Source: Clostridia bacterium
GTDB taxonomy: Bacteria > Bacillota > Peptococcia > DRI-13 > UBA5745
DNA length: 63,615 bases
Direction of reading: 5' to 3'
Assembly: GCA_018434325.1 (NCBI GenBank)
Contig: JAHDPO010000020.1
Location: 1 to 63,615 of the forward strand
In this document: positions 17,031-25,281 of the stretch, piece by piece
Layout: each line of letters starts with the position of its first letter
Numbering within the stretch: the stretch's first letter is position 1
The notes under the pieces: model-generated
What the model was told of the DNA's origin: nothing
The model's database searches: none
The model's input: the letters and a program-made list of their open reading frames with translations, nothing else
Position numbers and translations under genes: made by a program

Positions 17031-17891
17031 TCAGCGGCCTTCTTCTTTTGCCAGCAAAATTTCCTGAATCAGAAAACGCTTCTCCAGCTTTAGTTTGGCA
17101 AAGTTTAAGATTTTGCGGTAAGTGGCGAAGTTGGTGATGCCGCCGACGGCTCCAATGATGAAAGCGCCTTGAACGAATTTTGCTACAAGCATTTCGTCTG
17201 CCAGTAATGCGGAGGTGTCTTTAATCTGCCGGCTTAACTTTTCGGCGTCGATCTCCTCGGCAAAGCTTGCCGGTGCGAAGGGAGAGGGAACCGGGGACTG
17301 ATTTTGCTGATTCAAGCGGCTGCCCAGGATATCGATTTCCTGGCTATAGGCTTTGTGGGGATCGCCTTTGGCCAAGGCTCCGGCAATCAGCAGCAGCAAA
17401 TAATATTTCTCCGGCAAGGTATCATAATTATAGCCGTAGCTGAGGCTGGTCCGGTAGATGCCCCGCAGAATCATGGCCGTAAAGAGGGGAATATCCGGCA
17501 GGCCCCAGCCTGCCAGGCCCAAGGCCGAGCCTTCGAGAGCCGCTAGGCCGGCCCCGAGATTTTGACCGGCGGCGCCGTGACGTCTTAAAGCCCGGAAGTT
17601 GGCTCCCGATGGCTGGTGCCGCAGGCTGTAGCGCAGGAATTTGTGGCGGTGCAGCAATTTTTTGCTTCGGTAGGTTTTTTCGATGAGGAATGTGCCTTTT
17701 TCAAAAATCAGTCGGAAAGATTTTTCAAAAGCAGCATAAATGCCTTGCCGCAGCTTGGCCGGAACCTTTTCTTCTACCAGGGCCAAGGCCTGGTTAATGC
17801 CGGTGGTTTTAGGCGTCCGGCTCCGGCTGTCCAATAATTTATGCTCTTTTTGCACCAGTTTTTTTAACTTTTTTTCTAATAGGGAAGTCAA
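17031..17891 (-). CDS. EcsC family protein
   Basis: A 286-residue protein recognised as EcsC-like from its amphipathic helical core (GAAGQNLGAGLAALEGSALGL) followed by GWGLPDIPLFTAMILRGIYRTSLSYGYNY and the late FVQGAFIIGAVGGITNFATYRKILNFAKLKLEKRFL stretch. EcsC is the third gene of the Bacillus ecs locus; its biochemical role is not established. It starts with TTG at 17891, preceded by AAAGGAGGT. It is divergent from the DUF362 gene with only about 36 bases between starts. Confidence 0.82.
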   Translation of the reverse strand: MTSLLEKKLKKLVQKEHKLLDSRSRTPKTTGINQALALVEEKVPAKLRQGIYAAFEKSFRLIFEKGTFLIEKTYRSKKLLHRHKFLRYSLRHQPSGANFRALRRHGAAGQNLGAGLAALEGSALGLAGWGLPDIPLFTAMILRGIYRTSLSYGYNYDTLPEKYYLLLLIAGALAKGDPHKAYSQEIDILGSRLNQQNQSPVPSPFAPASFAEEIDAEKLSRQIKDTSALLADEMLVAKFVQGAFIIGAVGGITNFATYRKILNFAKLKLEKRFLIQEILLAKEEGR

Positions 17892-17927
17892 AGAAAATAC
17901 CTCCTTTGGGGGACAGGAGTGAATCGC

Positions 17928-19064
17928 ATGGCCGAACCTGCCGTAGTGGCTTTAGTAAAATGTGAGAATTATGAGGAGCGGGAAGTTTATCACGCGGTGA
18001 AGCAGGCGGTTGCGCTGCTGGGAGGATGGGCCGCTTTTATCAGGCCCGAGGAAAAGCTGCTCTTGAAGCCTAACCTGCTCAAACGGGCGGAGCCTGCGGC
18101 TGCCGTCACCACTCATCCGGCAGTGATGAAGGCCGTGGCTGTGCTGCTGAGGGAAGAAGGCTATGATAGAATCAGCTACGGCGATTCGCCGGGAGCACAA
18201 TCCATGGAAGCAGTGGCTCGGTCGGCGGGGCTGGCTCAAGCCGCGGCGGAAACCGGCCTTGAGGCGGCGGATTTCAGCCAAAACAGCTCTATGGAGTACG
18301 ATGGAGTCAGCTTTGCTATCTGCCGGGGCGTCCGGGAAGCCGACGCCATCATCAATCTGCCGAAAATGAAAACCCATGCTCTGGAAAGAATCACCGGCGC
18401 GGTGAAGAATCTTTATGGTTGCGTGGGCGGTTTTCAAAAAGCCGTCGGACATACTCAGTATCCCGACGCCATAAGCTTCGCCGGCATGCTGGCAAAGCTG
18501 GCGGCGGCAGTAAAGCCCAGGCTTCATATCATGGACGGCGTGGTAGCCATGGAGGGCAACGGCCCCGGCTCCGGCGACCCGGTACCCATGAAAGTGATTC
18601 TTGCCTCGGCAGATCCCTATGCCCTGGATCAGGTGTTTTGCCATCTGATCGGCCTGGATCCGGCCTTGGTGCCCACCAATGCTTACGCTGCCGGCGGTGA
18701 GCCGGTCATTCGTACGGCTGGCGGCGATATCACTGCCGCCGAAGCTTTTCAGCAATATGGCCGGTCCGGCTTCCGGGTCGACCGCAGTGAAAGCCTGCAA
18801 TTTAATGTAGGACCTGTGGACTGGATATTAAAAAACTTGAGACAGCGCCCGGTCATTCTGAAAGAGCGGTGCAAAAGCTGCCGGGTTTGCGTGGAAAGCT
18901 GCCCGTTAAAGGACAAGGCCTTAAAAATGCAAGGTCAATATCCGGTTTACGATTATCAGACGTGTATTCGCTGCTATTGCTGTCAGGAAATGTGCCCCCA
19001 TAAAGCCATCGGCCTGCATCAGCCCTGGCTGGGCCGGGTATTAGCCGGCAAATGGCGGTCTTAG
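17928..19064 (+). CDS. DUF362 domain protein with C-terminal 2[4Fe-4S] ferredoxin domain
   Basis: The N-terminal ~300 residues are a DUF362 domain (LLKPNLLKRAEP, YGDSPG, INLPKMKTHALERITGAVKNLYG, LHIMDGVVAMEGNGPGSGDP). The C-terminal ~60 residues hold two CxxCxxCxxxCP-type cluster motifs: CKSCRVCVESCP and CIRCYCCQEMCP. DUF362 proteins are common in anaerobes and are thought to take part in electron transfer; the specific role is unknown. ATG 17928 has AGGAG eight bases upstream; an in-frame GTG at 17919 overlaps that site. Confidence 0.88.
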   Translation: MAEPAVVALVKCENYEEREVYHAVKQAVALLGGWAAFIRPEEKLLLKPNLLKRAEPAAAVTTHPAVMKAVAVLLREEGYDRISYGDSPGAQSMEAVARSAGLAQAAAETGLEAADFSQNSSMEYDGVSFAICRGVREADAIINLPKMKTHALERITGAVKNLYGCVGGFQKAVGHTQYPDAISFAGMLAKLAAAVKPRLHIMDGVVAMEGNGPGSGDPVPMKVILASADPYALDQVFCHLIGLDPALVPTNAYAAGGEPVIRTAGGDITAAEAFQQYGRSGFRVDRSESLQFNVGPVDWILKNLRQRPVILKERCKSCRVCVESCPLKDKALKMQGQYPVYDYQTCIRCYCCQEMCPHKAIGLHQPWLGRVLAGKWRS

Positions 19065-19143
19065 AAGCATTATAGCGTATAGCTCAGAGTATAGTTCATT
19101 ATAACGCCTCAGAAGAAAAATTTCGAGTGCAGAAATTTTTTCA

Positions 19144-19175
19144 AAGAAACATTGCTAAGTAAAGAAATGTTTCTT
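19144..19175. promoter_or_regulatory. Perfect inverted repeat upstream of the MalT-like gene
   Basis: AAGAAACATT (19144-19153) pairs with AATGTTTCTT (19166-19175) across 12 bases. It lies between the DUF362 stop and the promoter at 19208. It could be an operator of the MalT-like regulator or part of a weak terminator; there is no clean T-tract. Confidence 0.4.
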
Positions 19176-19207
19176 ATTTCTGTGCGTTTCAAAATCGCAT
19201 GATTTTG

Positions 19208-19236
19208 TTGAGAACAGACAAGTTTTGACTTATAAT
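19208..19236 (+). promoter_or_regulatory. Sigma-A promoter, TTGAGA-17-TATAAT
   Basis: TTGAGA at 19208-19213 and a perfect TATAAT at 19231-19236 with 17-base spacing lie about 60 bases before the MalT/LuxR regulator start. Confidence 0.7.
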
Positions 19237-19295
19237 AGAAAAAAAAGACAATTTTGCCGGGCCTGCTTTAAAGAATGCGAAGAAGGAGGGATAGT

Positions 19296-21752
19296 ATGGT
19301 GCGAACCAAACAGATCAAACCGGAAACCTTGTTTTTCCCAAAAAGACTCATGGGGTTTCTGGATTCCATCAAGTCCTATCCGCTGACCTTAGTGGAAGCT
19401 CCCTCCGGCTTTGGCAAGACCACTGCTCTGCGTCATTTTTTCGACTCCCAGGTTTCCAAAACCGCTCAGGTTATCTGGCACACCTTTCCTTCTGAAAATG
19501 CCAATGCTTCATGGAAAGCCTTCTGTGGGCTCATCGGCTTGTTTGACCCGGACAGCGGGTTGCGTTTGGCGGCGGCAGGTTCGCCGGATGAGGATAATCT
19601 GCCGGAAATCAGGAAGATTTTTCAACGGCTTCATTGTCCGGAGGAAACCTATCTGGTGTTGGACGACCTGGCTGCCTGGAAGCTGCCCAACACCGGCAGT
19701 TTTCTGACGGCCCTTTCGGCCCATGGCGGACGGGCTCTTCATGTGGTGGCGGCCGCACAGCTTCTGCCGGAGCAGGCCCAAAGCGCCCTTGTGGAAAACA
19801 ACCGTTTTTTCGTCCTGCGGGAATCGGTGCTGACCTTTAGCTCCCAGGATATTGACGCCTATTACCGGCAAGCCGGTATCACTCTTACTGCCTCGCAGCT
19901 TGAGGAAGTGGGGCGGATCACCGAAGGCTGGGTCATGGCGCTGTACCTCCAACTTTTGTCCTTCATCGAAAGAGGCAGGTTTGAGGAGGGGAATATCCAA
20001 AATATGCTGCGCAATGCCTTGTGGAATCATTTATCTGGCTTTGAGCGGGAGTTTCTAACTGTGGTTTCTATCTTCCCCCGTTTCTCTCTGGACCAGGCCA
20101 CAGCCCTGTCCGGCATGAGCCGGGCGGAAACGGAGAGCCTCCTGCGGGAAAAGCGGGTTTTCGTCCATTTTGACCGGGAAACCCGCAGGTTCTATTTCCA
20201 CACTCTTTTTCAGCATTTTTTAGCCAGGCAGTTTGAGCTGCTGCCGGAAGCAAAACAAAAGGCTGTTTATTTGGCTGGGGGAGATTTGGCAGAAAAGGTT
20301 GGAGACTGGGTGAACACCCTGAATTTTTATTACCGCTCCGGCCAATGGGAGCGCCTGCTTTCCCTGCCGCTGACCAGCTACGAAATTACTGATGTGATGG
20401 AAGAGCACACAAAGTCCATGATATTGGACATCATGGAAAATACCCCCTTTGAAATCAAGAGGAAATATCCTGCCGCCATGGTGCCGCTGGCCCTTACTCT
20501 GTTTTTTTTGCAGGAAAACCAAAAGCTTCTGGCCATGACTGAGGAAATCTATAAGGTCATTGAGCAAAGCGATATCTCGCAGACCCAAAAGAATGCTCTT
20601 TTTGGCGAAATGGAGCTGTTGCTTTCCTTTATGGAATACAACCGCATCGAGGCCATGAGTGCCAGGCACCGCCGTGCACTGAGGCTGCTGGGGGGGCCTG
20701 CTAAGCTGATCAGCGTCAAAAGCACCTGGACCTTTGGATCCCCTTCGGTGCTGTATATGTTGTGGCGGGAGAAGGGCAAGCTGGACGAAGAGCTTTGGCA
20801 GATGGACCAGTGTATGCCCATTTATTATGAACTGACAGCCGGCCACGGCAGCGGCGCAGAATTCATGATGCGGGCGGAAGCGGATCTGATGCGGGGGGAA
20901 CTGGACGAGGCGGAAATGCTCTGCCACAAGGCCATGTTCACTGCCGACAGCAAGCGTCAGAACAGTATTGTTCAATGCGGCCTTTTCCTGTTGGCCCGCA
21001 TCGCCCTCCTGCGGGGAGACGAAGCTCTGCTGCAAAGCGCCATGCAGTCTCTGGAGGAACGTTCCCGCCAGAATACCGAGGATTTATGCCGCTATACCTC
21101 GGATTTGATCTTTGGCTTTTTGTACCTGCTGCTGGAGCGCAGGGACGAGATTGCACCCTGGCTGGCCGAAGGAGAAATCAATGACAGGCGGCTGGTCATG
21201 ATGAACCAGCCCTTCGCTCATCTGATATATGGCGCTATCCTGCTGGAGCGGGGAGAACACCAAAAGCTCCTTGGCCTCAGCGAATTCGGGCTGGGGCTGT
21301 CCTCCATCTTCCCCAATCTGCTGCCTCAGGTTTACCTATACCTTTACCGGGCCCAGGCTCTTGCCGCTCTGGGCAAAGGCCCTCAGGCTCTGGCAGCATT
21401 AAATAGCGCTTTGGATATCGCTTTGCCGGACGGCATATTATTGCCCTTTGCGGAAAATTATGAGGGAATCAAAAAACTGCTGCCAGCTGGGAACTGCGGC
21501 GGCAAGGTACAAGAAAGCATAGCGGCCCTGGCCGCCGCCCTGGCACAGGGGCTTGCCTCATTGGCGAAAAGCCGGCTGACGCCCCGGGAAAAGGAGATAT
21601 TAGAGCTGCTGAAAAATAATTTGACCAACAAGCAGATCGGGGAAAGGCTGTACCTGTCTCCCAATACTATTCGCAACATCATCAGCAGCATGCTGGAGAA
21701 ATATGGTCTGGCTTCCAGAGAACAGCTTAAAGAGCTGCGGCACAAAAAATAA
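19296..21752 (+). CDS. MalT-like LuxR family transcriptional regulator
   Basis: A large STAND-type activator (about 818 residues). The N-terminal P-loop APSGFGKT is at residues 35-42, followed by a Walker B-like TYLVLDDL. The middle is helical and TPR-like. The last ~60 residues form a LuxR HTH (LTPREKEILELLKNNLTNKQIGERLYLSPNTI). Such proteins bind ATP and an inducer, then oligomerise on DNA. ATG 19296 is chosen because AGGAGG lies just upstream. No ligand is suggested by the neighbours; the DUF2442 gene follows after a terminator. Confidence 0.88.
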   Translation: MVRTKQIKPETLFFPKRLMGFLDSIKSYPLTLVEAPSGFGKTTALRHFFDSQVSKTAQVIWHTFPSENANASWKAFCGLIGLFDPDSGLRLAAAGSPDEDNLPEIRKIFQRLHCPEETYLVLDDLAAWKLPNTGSFLTALSAHGGRALHVVAAAQLLPEQAQSALVENNRFFVLRESVLTFSSQDIDAYYRQAGITLTASQLEEVGRITEGWVMALYLQLLSFIERGRFEEGNIQNMLRNALWNHLSGFEREFLTVVSIFPRFSLDQATALSGMSRAETESLLREKRVFVHFDRETRRFYFHTLFQHFLARQFELLPEAKQKAVYLAGGDLAEKVGDWVNTLNFYYRSGQWERLLSLPLTSYEITDVMEEHTKSMILDIMENTPFEIKRKYPAAMVPLALTLFFLQENQKLLAMTEEIYKVIEQSDISQTQKNALFGEMELLLSFMEYNRIEAMSARHRRALRLLGGPAKLISVKSTWTFGSPSVLYMLWREKGKLDEELWQMDQCMPIYYELTAGHGSGAEFMMRAEADLMRGELDEAEMLCHKAMFTADSKRQNSIVQCGLFLLARIALLRGDEALLQSAMQSLEERSRQNTEDLCRYTSDLIFGFLYLLLERRDEIAPWLAEGEINDRRLVMMNQPFAHLIYGAILLERGEHQKLLGLSEFGLGLSSIFPNLLPQVYLYLYRAQALAALGKGPQALAALNSALDIALPDGILLPFAENYEGIKKLLPAGNCGGKVQESIAALAAALAQGLASLAKSRLTPREKEILELLKNNLTNKQIGERLYLSPNTIRNIISSMLEKYGLASREQLKELRHKK

Positions 21753-21785
21753 AAGTACATCGTACTATATTAAAAGCTTTTTCCG

Positions 21786-21815
21786 CACTCTACAATTATT
21801 GTAGAGTGTATTTTT
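21786..21815 (+). terminator. Rho-independent terminator after the MalT-like gene
   Basis: A perfect 10-bp stem (CACTCTACAA with TTGTAGAGTG) with a three-base loop is followed by TATTTTTATG. It lies 33 bases after the stop. Confidence 0.8.
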
Positions 21816-21878
21816 ATGTCCGGATAATAGCAAGCACATCATATTCACCATGAAAAAAACGGGGAAGGAGGAAGGCAT

Positions 21879-22427
21879 ATGGCGGGTAAAAACTCAGGGC
21901 AGAAAAAGGATATTCCCGCGATTGAAGCGGTGACGCCCCTTGACCGGTACCGCCTGTATATCCGGTTTGGCAGCGGCAGCATTCTGGAACTGAATATGGC
22001 AAACCGTTTGCATACCAACCGGTATTATGATTTGGGCAACGAAGCGGTATTCCGCTCCGCCATAACGGACGGAATAAAAATCAGCTTCGACACAGGCGCC
22101 GGCTATCAGCTGGAAATCTTCGCCAGGGAAACGCTGGACAGAGCCATCAGGGATCCCGACGGCAGCATGGGCATCCTGCACATCCAGCCTTTAGCAAAGG
22201 CAAGGCTGCGGCTGGAGATGAAAAACGGCAGCGTCCTGATACTAAACATGGCAAATTGGCTGAAGACCATCCGGTATAGTTCGCTGAAAGAACCGGAAGC
22301 ATTACAATCCGTGACTACGGACGGGGAAAATCTTTTTTTTGGCGACGCCCTAAAAATCGACAAAGAAGAATTGATCAATCTGGCGCTGACGGTCCCGCCT
22401 GCCGGCAAGGAAGCTGAAGCCATATAA
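21879..22427 (+). CDS. Tandem DUF2442-like protein
   Basis: The 182-residue protein holds two similar halves: IEAVTPLDRYRLYIRFGSGSILELNM near residue 10 and QPLAKARLRLEMKNGSVLILNM near residue 105, each followed by a segment of the form NRYYDL or IRYSSL, then an F/LQSVTTDG-like strand. The pattern is that of the small DUF2442 fold, usually an antitoxin-like or regulatory domain of unknown function. GGAGG lies seven bases before the ATG. It is convergent with the histidine kinase gene. Confidence 0.65.
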   Translation: MAGKNSGQKKDIPAIEAVTPLDRYRLYIRFGSGSILELNMANRLHTNRYYDLGNEAVFRSAITDGIKISFDTGAGYQLEIFARETLDRAIRDPDGSMGILHIQPLAKARLRLEMKNGSVLILNMANWLKTIRYSSLKEPEALQSVTTDGENLFFGDALKIDKEELINLALTVPPAGKEAEAI

Positions 22428-22458
22428 AAAACCGTGCAAAATAATTGTTTAGCGGCTG

Positions 22459-24291
22459 TTACTGCTTATCCGCTGCAAGCCACATATACACTGAAGCCTG
22501 AAACACGCCCTCCTTTTCCTCAAACCGGATATTGCCGCCGTGTTTTCTTGCCACAGCCGCCACGGAGACGATGCCTGTGCCTTTTCCCGGACGCTTGGAG
22601 GACAGAAAAGCTCCGTCCTGCTTGCGTATTTTGCCGGCAAAGCTGTTATCCACGGCAAGAGTAAGAATACCATATTCCCATCTGCTGTTTACGCGGATAA
22701 AACGCCTGCCGCCTGTCATGGACGCACAGGCCTCCACGGCGTTTTCCATGAGGTTGCCTACCACCACGCAGAGGTCGCTTTCGGCGACGGAGTCCAGCTT
22801 GCCCGGCACCGCAAGGGAGAGACCGATATCAATCCCCGCCCGTTGAGCCATGGCGTAATAGTAAGCGGCTACGGCGTTGACGGCGTAATTCTCACAGAGG
22901 CGAATAGCTTCACCCGAGGGAATCTTTGCCGTCAATCCGTCGATATACTCGTTTAGCTTTTTTTCATCTCCGGAGAGAGAACGCAGCACCGCCAGCTGGT
23001 GGCGCAGGTCATGACGCTGGGCTTTGACAAGCTCATCGCTTTCCATCAGCTGCTGATATTGCAGACGCTGGAGGGCAAGCTGCCGCTCCATGGCTGTCAT
23101 TTCGTATTCCAGCCGCCTCTTTTCGGCTGCCGTGCCAATGGCCTGACGCACATAAAACCCGCTGAAGATACTGAGAAAAATGACGAAAGCCAGAGCGCCC
23201 AGCTGGAAGAAAAGCGTCAGAATCACGGTCAGGTGCAGCCAATAATTGGCTAACTCCAGCAGCGTGGAGACCGAGAACAGAAAAACCGCCGGAGCAAAGC
23301 GTTTAGCGACGGGATTGTGATACCTGACCTTCTCCAGCATAAGACAGGCGGCAAAGGTGGCAAGGCCCAGGGGGTTGATCAGATGGAACCAGTACACGCT
23401 TTTGGTGAAGTCCATAGCTCCTGTGAGCTGGAGCAAAAAGGCCGCCGCCGCCGAAAGGGTATGCAGCCACAGCATGAGCTGAAGGGGCAGTTTGTTTTTG
23501 GGATTCAAGATCACTAAACCGAAGCGTAAAAGCGCAATGGTGACGCAGAACAGACCCATATAGGTCATGGCGTGCAAAAGCGAAGGATAGGGCAGCAAAA
23601 AAATGGTCAGGTCACATTCACCCAGCACCCATGCCCCAGCCGATAGAGAGAACAGTCCCAGCCACAGAAACGAGGTTCCGGCGGGAATTCTTCGTATGTA
23701 GGTAAGAGAAATCAGCGTCATGGTTATGCCGAGAAAAATCAGGATTAACGAAAACAGCAGGGAAAAGCCATTTAAGCGAAACAATTCCGTCAAAAGTGCG
23801 GAACTATCCCCGATAAAAACCGCCGGGAGGGACAGGGTGCTCCGCTGGGTAAGAGACTGGAATTCCAGCCGCAGGTTAAAGGAGCCTCCTTCCGCCGGCA
23901 GTTTCACGATGGCAAGGCCGGTGGGCGGATCATTCAGGTAAGCGGGATAGCTGCCTGCCTGTCCATATTCATAGATCAGCCTGTTATTCAAATACAGACG
24001 CAGGGGTGCAAATACCGATTTTACCAGCAAGCTCTCCCCCGGCCGGGCTTCCACTGTGGTATGGATGGTGACCTGGCTGCGAGGCTCCAGGCCGGATAAA
24101 TAATCCGGCAGGGACAATTTACCGATATTGCCATTTGCCGCTTCATAAAATACATCGCTGATGGTGCGGATCCCGTCTCCATTGCTTTCCAAAGGCAGCC
24201 GGTATTGCAGGGAGCTGCCTGACAATATAGCCAGGGTTACTGCCAGAAAAAACACAAAAAGGAGAGGGAAAAGGGTTTTCCGGATTTTCAT
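22459..24291 (-). CDS. GHKL-type sensor histidine kinase with 7TMR-DISM-like input
   Basis: The 610-residue kinase has an N-terminal anchor helix, an extracytoplasmic domain of about 150 residues resembling the beta-jelly-roll input of 7TMR-DISM sensors, seven or so membrane helices (residues ~180-390), a short coiled coil, then an H-box RHDLRHQLAVL, N-box GNLMENAVEA and G-box GKGTGIVSV of the AgrC/CitA-like GHKL class. It starts at the TAATG overlap with the upstream response regulator gene, with GGGGG before it. The pair probably senses an extracellular ligand at the cytoplasmic membrane. Confidence 0.88.
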   Translation of the reverse strand: MKIRKTLFPLLFVFFLAVTLAILSGSSLQYRLPLESNGDGIRTISDVFYEAANGNIGKLSLPDYLSGLEPRSQVTIHTTVEARPGESLLVKSVFAPLRLYLNNRLIYEYGQAGSYPAYLNDPPTGLAIVKLPAEGGSFNLRLEFQSLTQRSTLSLPAVFIGDSSALLTELFRLNGFSLLFSLILIFLGITMTLISLTYIRRIPAGTSFLWLGLFSLSAGAWVLGECDLTIFLLPYPSLLHAMTYMGLFCVTIALLRFGLVILNPKNKLPLQLMLWLHTLSAAAAFLLQLTGAMDFTKSVYWFHLINPLGLATFAACLMLEKVRYHNPVAKRFAPAVFLFSVSTLLELANYWLHLTVILTLFFQLGALAFVIFLSIFSGFYVRQAIGTAAEKRRLEYEMTAMERQLALQRLQYQQLMESDELVKAQRHDLRHQLAVLRSLSGDEKKLNEYIDGLTAKIPSGEAIRLCENYAVNAVAAYYYAMAQRAGIDIGLSLAVPGKLDSVAESDLCVVVGNLMENAVEACASMTGGRRFIRVNSRWEYGILTLAVDNSFAGKIRKQDGAFLSSKRPGKGTGIVSVAAVARKHGGNIRFEEKEGVFQASVYMWLAADKQ

Positions 24292-25016
24292 TATTGCCCC
24301 CCTCTTACTGCTCCAAACAGACAGCTTTCATAGGCCTGCACCGCTTTTTTCAGAGACTGGTAGCGGATATGCACCCGGTTGCCATCCTGCATGGTAAAGA
24401 CCTTCAATTCCTTGTCCGCTTTGCAGACAGCCCGCAGGTTCACGATATAGCTGTGGTGGCAGCGGAAAAAGCTATCCGGCAGCATGCGTTCAATATGGCT
24501 CAGCTTCACGGTCTGGCTGGTGCGCAGGACTTCCGCCTGTGTATGTACCATAACGGAGTGGTTTTGCTGTTCGAAAAACAGAATGCTTTCCAGCGGCAGC
24601 TTGCGGTTTACCCCTTCAATCAGCAGGCTGATATAGGCGGCACTGTTACGTTTGGCCAGTACCAGCTCCAGCACCTCCCGGACATCCTCCTGCTTCACTG
24701 GTTTCTCCAGATAGCTTGCGGCTTTCAGGCGGTAGCTTTCCAGTGCATGGTCCTTGCTGGTCGTGGTAAATACCAGGGTGACAGTGCGGTCGGCTTTGCG
24801 GATAGCGGCTGCTGCGTCCACACCCCGTATTCCGCTCATGTAAATATCGAGAAAAAGCAAATCATATTTCCCCGGCAAAAAGGCCGCCAGCAGCCCTTCG
24901 CCGCTGGTAAAAGCTTCCCATTCAGCGGCAATGCCGCTTTTGGCAAGGTAGCTGAGCAATAAATCGGCGTCTGCAGAAGTATCCTCGCAGACGGCAATTT
25001 TAAGCGGTGCATCCAT
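24291..25016 (-). CDS. LytTR family response regulator
   Basis: A receiver domain with phospho-acceptor D57 in LLFLDIYMSG, acidic pocket E11/D12, conserved T and K (TTTSKDHAL; LEKPVKQEDV), followed by a LytTR DNA-binding domain (LPLESILFFEQQNHSVMVHT ... DSFFRCHHSYIVNL). ATG 25016 is supported by AAGGAGG ten bases upstream; longer in-frame versions lack a site. It is cotranscribed with the histidine kinase and divergent from the injection-system activator gene, so it may act on the shared intergenic region. Confidence 0.92.
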   Translation of the reverse strand: MDAPLKIAVCEDTSADADLLLSYLAKSGIAAEWEAFTSGEGLLAAFLPGKYDLLFLDIYMSGIRGVDAAAAIRKADRTVTLVFTTTSKDHALESYRLKAASYLEKPVKQEDVREVLELVLAKRNSAAYISLLIEGVNRKLPLESILFFEQQNHSVMVHTQAEVLRTSQTVKLSHIERMLPDSFFRCHHSYIVNLRAVCKADKELKVFTMQDGNRVHIRYQSLKKAVQAYESCLFGAVRGGQ

Positions 25017-25058
25017 AAAAGCTCCGCCTCCTTTTTGACAGAAATTCCATCTGATTTC

Positions 25059-25088
25059 AGTATAGCATATTTGACGGAATAGATGAAA
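25059..25088 (-). promoter_or_regulatory. Candidate promoter of the LytTR/GHKL operon
   Basis: On the minus strand TTTCAT (25088-25083) and TATACT (25064-25059) are separated by 18 bases, about 43 bases upstream of the response regulator start. Confidence 0.4.
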
Positions 25089-25177
25089 CACATTGAATTG
25101 AATTTGTCAAGCATTAGTTTCGCTGGGAAAGCCAACCTGCCGGATTGTTCCATTGCCGCTGATTTACCCGTATCATT

Positions 25178-25207
25178 TTAATGATAGGCTCGTTAATGAT
25201 AGGCTCG
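25178..25207 (+). promoter_or_regulatory. Exact 15-bp tandem direct repeat upstream of the CIS activator gene
   Basis: TTAATGATAGGCTCG occurs twice back to back, at 25178-25192 and 25193-25207, about 75 bases before the activator start. Tandem direct repeats of this spacing are typical of LytTR and SARP-type sites, so it may bind the divergent LytTR regulator or the activator itself. Confidence 0.5.
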
Positions 25208-25281
25208 GCGCAAGGGAGAAGCAGGATGCAAAACGGCGTGCAAACCGGCAACGGATGACCAGATGAAAGGAGGGATCAGCA

